Source of the DNA: an uncultured Bacilli bacterium
GTDB lineage: Bacteria; Bacillota_I; Bacilli_A; ML615J-28; CAG-313
Direction: 5' to 3'
Length of the DNA stretch: 12,548 bases
Assembly: GCA_947627685.1 (NCBI GenBank)
Contig: CANQWZ010000035.1
Span: forward strand, 1-12,548
Shown here: piece after piece, positions 6,802-12,548 of the stretch
Layout: every line of letters starts with the position of its first letter
How positions within the stretch are numbered: position 1 is the stretch's first letter
The notes under the pieces: model-generated
What the model saw: the letters and a program-made list of their open reading frames with translations, nothing else
Databases searched by the model: none
What the model was told of the DNA's origin: nothing
Translations under genes and position numbers: made by a program

Positions 6802-6863
6802 AAAAGGTAATGAGTAGTTATGTAAACTATTTTTTAGTTTAACAAAACAAGTCATTACCTTTT
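6802..6863 (-). terminator. Rho-independent terminator of clpB
   Basis: A perfect 12-bp stem (AAAAGGTAATGA 6802-6813 with TCATTACCTTTT 6852-6863) begins 5 nt after the clpB stop and ends on the minus strand in six Ts. The loop contains a second hairpin (AAACTA 6824-6829 with TAGTTT 6835-6840). The T run ends only 11 bases before the -35 box of the metal operon. Confidence 0.8.
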
Positions 6864-6868
6864 ACTTA

Positions 6869-8980
6869 TTAGTTTTCTTTAATTATGATTTTGCCTATAT
6901 AATCTATTACATAATAATGATTAGCCTCAATTGTTGATGCAATAATTTGTTTGGCAATTTCTGTTTCAATATTCTTCTGAATAAATCTTTTTATTGGTCG
7001 TGCACCATAAGTAGTATTGTAACTAGAATCAATGACATATTTTTTGAGAGCATTTGTGAAATCAACCTTTATGCCATTTTGTTCTAAACGCATTTTTAAA
7101 TCGTTTAATAATTTATCAACAATCTTTATTTGAACTTCTTTAGATAGTGGATTAAACATAACGATTTCATCAATACGGTTTAAAAACTCCGGTCTAAAAT
7201 GTTTATGTACTTCATTCATGACAAGTTCATTAGCATTAGTATTATTATTCAATAAATATTCACTACCTAAATTAGAAGTCATAATGATAATTGTATTTTT
7301 AAAGTCGACTGTTCTACCTTGAGAATCTGTAAGTCTACCATCATCTAGGATTTGTAATAAAAGATTAAAAATATCACGATGAGCTTTTTCAACTTCATCA
7401 AATAAGATGATTGAATATGGTCTTCTTCTAATCGCTTCGGTTAACTGACCACCTTCATCATAACCTACATATCCTGGAGGAGCGCCAATTAAACGTGAAA
7501 CTGAATGGGGTTCCATATATTCACTCATATCAAAACGAACAATATGACTTTCACTATCAAATAAAGCCTCGGCTAAGCTTTTACAAACTTCTGTTTTACC
7601 TACACCAGTTGGTCCTAAGAATAAGAACGAACCAATAGGCCTATTTTCATCTTTAATGCCGGAACGTTGTCTAATAATGGCATCACTTACTAAAGTTAAA
7701 GCTTCATCTTGACCAATTACTCTTTTAGCAAGAGTATCTTTTAGACCTAATAATTTTTCTTTATCACCTTGAACAAGTTTGGTAACTGGTATATTAGTAG
7801 CCTTAGAGATAATATTAGCTATATCATTTTCCGTTACTACCTCAGATATCATTTTATCGGCTGGTGTTTTTTGTTCATAAGAAGCAATTTCTTTTTCAAG
7901 CGTAGGAATTATTTTATATATTAGTTCACCTGCTCGATTATAATCAGCTTTAAGTAAAACATCATCGTATTCTTTTTTGTATTTTTCTAAATCCTTTTGT
8001 TTTTGTTTAATTGTAGCAAGTTCAGCTTTTTCTTCTTGCCATTTATGCATCATTTGTTCTGATAATTGCTTTTTTTCGTTAAGCTCTGCGTTTAATTTTG
8101 TAAGTCGTTCTTTAGAAAGGCTATCCTTCTCTTTTTCAAGAGCACTTTTTTCAATTTCTAGTTGCATAATTTGTCGCTCTAATAAGTCTAGTTCATTAGG
8201 CATTGAATTCATTTCAGTTCTAATTGAAGCACAAGCTTCATCAATTAAGTCAATGGCTTTATCAGGTAAAAAACGATCAGTTATGTAACGATTAGAAAGA
8301 GTCGCTGCAGCAATAATGGCAGGATCAGATATTCTTACACCATGGAAGACTTCAAAACGATCTTTTAGACCTCTTAAGATACTAATGGTATCTTCTACGC
8401 TAGGTTCGCTTATATATATCTTTTCAAATCTTCTTTCAAGAGCAGAATCTTTTTCAATATAATTACGATATTCATTTAAAGTAGTAGCACCAATACAATG
8501 TAATTCACCTCTAGCAAGCATTGGCTTTAGCATGTTGCCCGCATCAAGTGCACCATCTGCTCTACCAGCACCAACAATTAAGTGAATTTCATCAATGAAT
8601 AAAATCATTTCACCATTTTTTTCTTTAATTTTATTTAATACAGCTTTTAATCTTTCTTCAAATTCACCACGATATTTTGCTCCCGCAACCAAGGCACCCA
8701 TATCAAGTTCATATATATGACATCCCTTTAAATTTTCAGGCACATCTTCTTTGACAATACGAGCTGCTAACCCTTCAATAATAGCGGTTTTACCAACACC
8801 CGGTGAACCAATTAAAATGGGATTGTTTTTAGTTTTACGAGCTAAGATTTTAACAATACGTAAGATTTCTTCTTCTCTACCTATAACTGGATCAATTTTA
8901 CCAGCTTTTACACTCTCGGTAACATCACGACCAAATTTTTCTAAGATGTTTTCGTCTTTTGAATAATCTTGCATTTCCAT
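6869..8980 (-). CDS. clpB: ClpB-type disaggregase (AAA+), naturally lacking the Clp N-domain
   Basis: ClpB is a hexameric cytoplasmic ATPase that, with DnaK, resolubilises heat-aggregated proteins. The 703-residue protein has two AAA+ modules: Walker A at 58-65 (GSPGVGKT) and 456-463 (GPTGVGKT), and Walker B at 127-131 and 525-529. The pore-loop tyrosines lie in KYRGEF (Tyr103) and GYVGYDEGG (Tyr504). A long coiled-coil middle domain (about 255-370) identifies ClpB rather than ClpC. The roughly 150-residue Clp N-domain is absent, as in Mycoplasma ClpB, which is of similar length. An upstream in-frame GTG at 9001 lies within the operator. ATG 8980 has AAAGGGAG 7 nt before it, so I take that start; ATG 8974 is a possible alternative. 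The gene is monocistronic, with its own promoter, CIRCE operator and terminator, which implies HrcA control. Confidence 0.95.
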   Translation of the reverse strand: MEMQDYSKDENILEKFGRDVTESVKAGKIDPVIGREEEILRIVKILARKTKNNPILIGSPGVGKTAIIEGLAARIVKEDVPENLKGCHIYELDMGALVAGAKYRGEFEERLKAVLNKIKEKNGEMILFIDEIHLIVGAGRADGALDAGNMLKPMLARGELHCIGATTLNEYRNYIEKDSALERRFEKIYISEPSVEDTISILRGLKDRFEVFHGVRISDPAIIAAATLSNRYITDRFLPDKAIDLIDEACASIRTEMNSMPNELDLLERQIMQLEIEKSALEKEKDSLSKERLTKLNAELNEKKQLSEQMMHKWQEEKAELATIKQKQKDLEKYKKEYDDVLLKADYNRAGELIYKIIPTLEKEIASYEQKTPADKMISEVVTENDIANIISKATNIPVTKLVQGDKEKLLGLKDTLAKRVIGQDEALTLVSDAIIRQRSGIKDENRPIGSFLFLGPTGVGKTEVCKSLAEALFDSESHIVRFDMSEYMEPHSVSRLIGAPPGYVGYDEGGQLTEAIRRRPYSIILFDEVEKAHRDIFNLLLQILDDGRLTDSQGRTVDFKNTIIIMTSNLGSEYLLNNNTNANELVMNEVHKHFRPEFLNRIDEIVMFNPLSKEVQIKIVDKLLNDLKMRLEQNGIKVDFTNALKKYVIDSSYNTTYGARPIKRFIQKNIETEIAKQIIASTIEANHYYVIDYIGKIIIKEN

Positions 8981-8987
8981 GTTTTCA

Positions 8988-8995
8988 CTCCCTTT
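8988..8995 (-). promoter_or_regulatory. Ribosome binding site deciding the clpB start
   Basis: AAAGGGAG (8995-8988) is 7 nt before ATG 8980. The GTG at 9001 would place this site inside the gene and has no Shine-Dalgarno sequence of its own. Confidence 0.65.
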
Positions 8996-9021
8996 TAGCA
9001 CTCTACATCATCAAGTGCTAA
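8995..9021 (-). promoter_or_regulatory. CIRCE operator (HrcA binding site) upstream of clpB
   Basis: The element reads TTAGCACTC (8995-9003), a 9-base spacer, then AAGTGCTAA (9013-9021). The CIRCE consensus is TTAGCACTC-N9-GAGTGCTAA, so 17 of 18 arm bases match. It lies between the -10 box and the ribosome binding site of clpB, near the expected transcription start. HrcA should repress here and be relieved by heat or GroEL titration. hrcA itself is not in the window. Confidence 0.93.
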
Positions 9022-9025
9022 TTAT

Positions 9026-9053
9026 ATTATACCCCTTTTTGTGGTTTTGTCAA
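9026..9053 (-). promoter_or_regulatory. Sigma-A promoter of clpB
   Basis: On the minus strand TTGACA (9053-9048) and TATAAT (9031-9026) are separated by 16 bases. Both boxes are perfect consensus, with a spacer one base short of ideal. The start point would fall near 9019, at the edge of the CIRCE element. Confidence 0.85.
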
Positions 9054-9108
9054 TACCTTTTTTAAAATATTATTTTAATTTTTTTAAAGAGTCTATTATG
9101 TAAAGAAA

Positions 9109-9163
9109 AAAGTATCAAAGCGTAAAACACTTTAATACTAGTGTTTTTACACTTTAATACTTT
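9109..9163 (-). terminator. Long hairpin terminator at the end of the ABC transporter-lipoprotein operon
   Basis: The arms at 9109-9130 and 9141-9163 form a stem of about 22 pairs around a 10-base loop, with two G-U wobble pairs and one bulged base in the minus-strand RNA. A T run follows at about 9111-9106. The left arm begins in the last two sense codons of the lipoprotein gene and includes its TAA stop. Confidence 0.8.
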
Positions 9164-9585
9164 AAATAACAATAATATAGTGTATTTTTAGCATTACTAT
9201 AATAATATATAGCAAAATATTTATTAGTTTGATTATCACTATAGTCAATGTATGCCAAATCATCACTTTTTATATCACTTATACTAAAGTCAAATGCATC
9301 ACTAAAACTTGAAGCATTTACAGCATCCTTAAAATCGCTTAACAAAACTTCTAATAAGTTACGCTTTTCTTCATCTAATTTACACATAAATTTATTATTT
9401 GCAAAATTAGGCTTTTTTTCATAATTATAAATAGAAAGTTGTAACGTATTATTAAGTTGCCCACTATTTGCGTTAGTATAAGTTGTCGTATCATAATAGC
9501 CTTTAGGAATAATACTGCTAGTACATGATGTAATTATTATTAATAATAGTCCTAATGCAATAAGATGAAAAGTTTTCTTTACCAT
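9154..9585 (-). CDS. Small lipoprotein of unknown function downstream of the ABC transporter
   Basis: The 143-residue protein has a Lys-containing N-terminus, a hydrophobic core and the lipobox IITSC (Cys21), so it should be anchored outside the membrane. The mature part of about 120 residues is polar and Asn/Asp/Tyr-rich, with predicted mixed helix (DEEKRNLLEVLLSDFKDAV) and beta-strand regions (KYFAIYYYS). I recognise no domain. ATG 9585 starts 2 nt after the stop of the transporter gene, and a GGAG lies about 7 nt upstream inside that gene's end. The pair is therefore an operon, and the lipoprotein may assist or report on the transporter. It has a strong terminator of its own. Its function cannot be stated. 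Confidence 0.8.
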   Translation of the reverse strand: MVKKTFHLIALGLLLIIITSCTSSIIPKGYYDTTTYTNANSGQLNNTLQLSIYNYEKKPNFANNKFMCKLDEEKRNLLEVLLSDFKDAVNASSFSDAFDFSISDIKSDDLAYIDYSDNQTNKYFAIYYYSNAKNTLYYCYLKY

Positions 9586-9587
9586 TT

Positions 9588-12422
9588 TTACTCCGTTCTT
9601 AAAGCATTTACAGGATCCATTTTAGCGGCTGAACGAGCAGGGAATAATCCGGAAATTAAAGTTAAGAAAATGCTTATTAAAACCATTACGATAGCTTGAT
9701 ACCATTTAAGGGAAGCAAGGGTATAAATGCCTATTAAACCACCAAGAATTAAATTAGCAACAAGTGATATTAAATACGTAATACCAATACCAATTAGTCC
9801 CGCCATCAAACCAATAATGAAGGTTTCAGCGTTAAATAAGTGTGCAACATCTTTCTTCCTACCACCAAGTGAACGAATAACTCCTATTTCTTTTACTCTT
9901 TCAACTACTGATACGTAGGTAATAATGCTTATCATAACGGTAGATACAACAAGGGAAATCGCCGTAAAGGCTACTAAAGCATAAGTTACAACATCAATCA
10001 TCGTGCTTACCATAGCAATAACAATTGATAAAGTATCTGTATAAGTAATTTTACTGCGATCATTAACCGTTATGGTTTGGCCATTAAGATTAAACTCTAA
10101 AGGGCTTTCGTCATTCCATTTATCTAAATACTCAAGTATATATTGTTTTTGTTCAAAATCAACAGGATATATAGCAATACTATTAGCTAAATCATCGCCG
10201 CCAACATTCCTACGTGTTAAAGTAGCAATATTGGTAATATTTGTTCCACTACTTACATTAGGATTGCTACTTCCTCCCCCTAAAAAACTACTAAACATAT
10301 CACCCATAACCGACATCATGGAAGCACTACCAACAAGGCCTGTTTGGTTTTCAAAAGTCTCACCATTAAGATTAAAATGATAGTGATAAGCAACACCTGT
10401 ATAAGTAGTAATATCACTATTATCAAACGGATTTTTAGTTTGAACAGCCATGCTTTGAATAGTATCATCATGATCATTTAAGAAAGTAACTATTTCACTA
10501 TTAATATTTTTTTCTAAAATATATTTAGTTAAAGCAGGAGTATAATAAAAACCTGTTGTTAACGTACCATAATTGACACTATCTTTAGGTTGCAAAATAC
10601 CTACAACTTTTAATTCTAAGCCATCAGTAAAGTTTTCATTTTTATATGCTTGATATTCAAAGTTAACACCATACCAACTAACATCCATAAGACTAGGGGT
10701 ATATTTTTGATAAATGATATCATTAGGATAATAGGTAAAAGTTTTATTCATTAATTCTTCGTAAGTAAAGCTTTGAGGAAGGCCGATATTTTCATCATAT
10801 AAATCACTATCAAAAACTTTAAAAGCATAATTCATAAAAGGTTTTTGCGCATAATAACCAAGTTCTGCTAAGGTTAAATCCGTAATACGTCTATTTTTAT
10901 CAACAACAAGCATTATTTCATTAGCCTCTTTAGCCATTCTACCAGCTAGAAAATCATATTGTTCATTAATATAATTTTCATTAGAAATGGCCTGACTCAT
11001 AGGTTGTGAAAGCATTGTAATAGCTGAAGATGCTTCTCTTACTTCACTATTTTCGTTTTGTTCAAGCATTGATTTATAAATTTGTTTAATAGCTGTAACA
11101 GACAATTCGATCTCTTCACTATTATCATCTTCTTTTAAAGTAGTATAAAGATTATTAGTAATATCAATACCATAGCCAAAAACGATATCTTCAATATATT
11201 CTTTAGGCATAGCATTAAGATAATCAATATAGTTTTGATCAATTTCATTAGTAACAAATAAATTTTTCATTTGTTTTTGTCTCTCAGCCAAAAGTTCAAG
11301 CATTGAATTAACGCTAACTTCACCATCTTTTAAAACTTTTTCAGCAACTTCAAAACTACTGATAGAACCCATGATACCATTTATATCATATGTTTGTTCC
11401 GTGATAGTTATAGGATTACCAGATAACATATCTTCTTGCATATTATCAATATAATCATTAATACCACTTGATAAAGCAAGAACTAGTGATACCCCAATAA
11501 TACCAATTGATCCTGCTAAACCAACCATCAAAGTTCTTTTTATTTTACTAATAAGATTACGAAAAGATAGTTTAAAAGCAGTCATAAAAGACATTTTAGC
11601 TGTCTCATCGGCTTTTTTATTAGTATCTTTTTTAGCTTTGCCAATTTGTGATTTAACTTCGATATTTAGGTTTTCTTTTTGTTTTTTGAGGATTACCTTT
11701 TTTTCTTCTAATTCTTCTTGGTATTCCTTGTTTTCTTCTTGTGCACTACATGGATTAGAATCATCACTAATTTGTCCATCAAGTAGACGCACAATTCTAG
11801 TTGAATATTCAGTAGCAAGATCAGGGTTATGTGTAACCATAATGACTAATTTTTCAGCTGATATTTCTTTGATTAAGTCCATTATTTGTTTTGAAGTAAC
11901 CGTATCTAAGGCTCCTGTTGGTTCATCAGCTAGTAAAATTTCTGGCTCATTAACAAGGGCTCTGGCAATTGCTACTCTTTGACACTGACCACCTGATAAT
12001 TGATTAGGTTTTTTACTATATTGATCTTTTAAACCAACCCTATCTAAAGCTTTTTTAGCTTTGTCAACTCTTTCCTCTTTACCCATTCCCGCAATCGTTA
12101 AGGCAAGCTCAACATTTTCTAAAATGGTTTGATGAGGGATCAAATTGTAACTTTGAAAAATAAAGCCAATACGATGGTTACGATAAACATCCCAATTGCG
12201 ATCGGTAAATTTTTTGGTCGAAACACTATTAATTACTAAATCACCACTTGTATATTTGTCAAGACCACCAATAATATTTAAAAGGGTGGTTTTACCACAG
12301 CCTGAAGGGCCTAAAATGGACACAAATTCGTTTTTACGAAAAATAATACTAATGCCTTTTAGGGCCTCAACTTTAGAATCTCCCATTACATAGGTTTTAG
12401 AAACATCAACTAATTTTAACAT
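9588..12422 (-). CDS. MacB/FtsX-family ABC transporter, fused ATPase and permease
   Basis: The 944-residue protein starts with a LolD/MacB-type ATPase: Walker A GPSGCGKTT (38-46), Q-loop Gln90, signature LSGGQ (142-146), Walker B ILLADEPTGALD (162-173) and H-loop His198. A charged Lys/Glu-rich linker (about 225-275) leads to the permease. The permease has one helix at about 297-320, a very large extracellular region (about 322-775) and three C-terminal helices. It ends with the MacB/FtsX signature PARSAAKMDPVNALR. Such type VII-like transporters do not import; they drive mechanical work or export outside the membrane (lipoproteins, peptides, antimicrobials). ATG 12422 is preceded by GAGGAGG at 7 nt. 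The gene overlaps the upstream gene by 7 nt and is followed 2 nt later by a small lipoprotein. The substrate is not predictable from sequence. Confidence 0.93.
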   Translation of the reverse strand: MLKLVDVSKTYVMGDSKVEALKGISIIFRKNEFVSILGPSGCGKTTLLNIIGGLDKYTSGDLVINSVSTKKFTDRNWDVYRNHRIGFIFQSYNLIPHQTILENVELALTIAGMGKEERVDKAKKALDRVGLKDQYSKKPNQLSGGQCQRVAIARALVNEPEILLADEPTGALDTVTSKQIMDLIKEISAEKLVIMVTHNPDLATEYSTRIVRLLDGQISDDSNPCSAQEENKEYQEELEEKKVILKKQKENLNIEVKSQIGKAKKDTNKKADETAKMSFMTAFKLSFRNLISKIKRTLMVGLAGSIGIIGVSLVLALSSGINDYIDNMQEDMLSGNPITITEQTYDINGIMGSISSFEVAEKVLKDGEVSVNSMLELLAERQKQMKNLFVTNEIDQNYIDYLNAMPKEYIEDIVFGYGIDITNNLYTTLKEDDNSEEIELSVTAIKQIYKSMLEQNENSEVREASSAITMLSQPMSQAISNENYINEQYDFLAGRMAKEANEIMLVVDKNRRITDLTLAELGYYAQKPFMNYAFKVFDSDLYDENIGLPQSFTYEELMNKTFTYYPNDIIYQKYTPSLMDVSWYGVNFEYQAYKNENFTDGLELKVVGILQPKDSVNYGTLTTGFYYTPALTKYILEKNINSEIVTFLNDHDDTIQSMAVQTKNPFDNSDITTYTGVAYHYHFNLNGETFENQTGLVGSASMMSVMGDMFSSFLGGGSSNPNVSSGTNITNIATLTRRNVGGDDLANSIAIYPVDFEQKQYILEYLDKWNDESPLEFNLNGQTITVNDRSKITYTDTLSIVIAMVSTMIDVVTYALVAFTAISLVVSTVMISIITYVSVVERVKEIGVIRSLGGRKKDVAHLFNAETFIIGLMAGLIGIGITYLISLVANLILGGLIGIYTLASLKWYQAIVMVLISIFLTLISGLFPARSAAKMDPVNALRTE

Positions 12423-12548
12423 TTTTCATCCTCCTCTACTATTTTTATTTCTCCTATTTTTTCATTCATTTCTAATAATAATGTTAAAAATTGCCCAAAT
12501 TGGGATATTGTTGGAATAGATGACAATGCGCGAAAGATGATAGCAAAT
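12416..12548 (-). CDS. C-terminal fragment of an unrecognised gene upstream of the ABC transporter
   Basis: An open frame enters from the window edge and ends at TAA 12418-12416, with 43 residues visible. It includes ALSSIPTISQFGQFLTLLLE followed by a charged tail (IKIVEEDEKC). The stop overlaps the transporter ATG by 7 nt, and the GAGGAGG used by the transporter is formed by the GAG-GAG codons of this frame. That geometry is typical of translationally coupled operon genes and is the main reason to believe the frame is real. The other two minus-strand frames contain stops. The fragment looks helical with an acidic/basic end, but I do not recognise the family. In-operon regulators are common at this position, which is only a guess. 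Confidence 0.6.
   Translation of the reverse strand, partial: FAIIFRALSSIPTISQFGQFLTLLLEMNEKIGEIKIVEEDEKC

Noticed and set aside
6869..8980. ClpC instead of ClpB
   Set aside because: The middle domain is about 115 residues, the ClpB length, and it is a stand-alone CIRCE gene without mcsA/mcsB neighbours.
8981..9001. clpB start at GTG 9001
   Set aside because: The codon lies inside the CIRCE arm and upstream of the evident ribosome binding site.
9060..9108. Possible small RNA or tRNA in the gap upstream of clpB
   Set aside because: The stretch is nearly all A and T with no cloverleaf or stable fold. It is only spacer between the clpB promoter and the next terminator.
1..12548. CRISPR array, insertion sequence, attachment site or phage genes
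   Set aside because: There are no regularly spaced repeats, transposase or integrase motifs, or terminal inverted repeats with target duplications.

Overview
This is a low-GC Gram-positive type of sequence: AT-rich, with AGGAGG-like ribosome binding sites, sigma-A promoters, a CIRCE heat-shock operator, lipoproteins with lipoboxes, and a comEA-comEC competence pair. ClpB lacks its N-terminal domain, as is usual in Mollicutes. The genes read through in the standard code, with TGG for Trp and no internal TGA. Together these suggest an uncultured Bacilli/Mollicutes-related or Erysipelotrichia-like bacterium, probably host-associated. This placement is inference. Every gene I can support lies on the minus strand, so transcription runs from high to low coordinates.

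Layout from the upstream (high-coordinate) end. (1) 12416-12548 is the tail of an unrecognised gene. It overlaps the start of a 944-residue MacB/FtsX-type ABC transporter with fused ATPase and permease (9588-12422). A small unknown lipoprotein (9154-9585) follows 2 nt later, and a long hairpin terminator overlaps its stop codon. (2) clpB (6869-8980) is a single-gene unit with a sigma-A promoter, a near-perfect CIRCE element and its own terminator. (3) A Zn/Cd/Pb resistance operon (4263-6708) encodes a CadC-type ArsR repressor, a free-standing HMA metallochaperone-like domain and a P1B-2 ATPase. It has a consensus promoter, a SmtB/ArsR-like palindrome and a terminator. (4) comEA-comEC (1492-4135) encode the DNA-binding receptor and membrane channel of DNA uptake, with overlapping reading frames. 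(5) Two tandem paralogous lipoproteins (613-1392, and 1-592 which runs off the window) have a BspA-like region; the complete copy ends in an InlB/Flg_new repeat. They have their own promoter.

How the parts work together. In the metal operon, the repressor should release the palindrome over the transcription start when Zn/Cd/Pb binds, giving expression of the HMA protein and the efflux pump. clpB should be controlled by HrcA through CIRCE. ComEA would hand DNA to ComEC, whose metallo-beta-lactamase domain is the likely nuclease. The ABC transporter and lipoprotein look like an envelope export or stress module of unknown substrate.

I found no RNA gene, CRISPR array, insertion sequence, attachment site or replication origin. 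I also did not find a clearly new biological system. The less ordinary points are the split ATPase/HMA arrangement, the diverging tandem lipoprotein pair, the possible lipidation of ComEA, and several start sites that need correcting.
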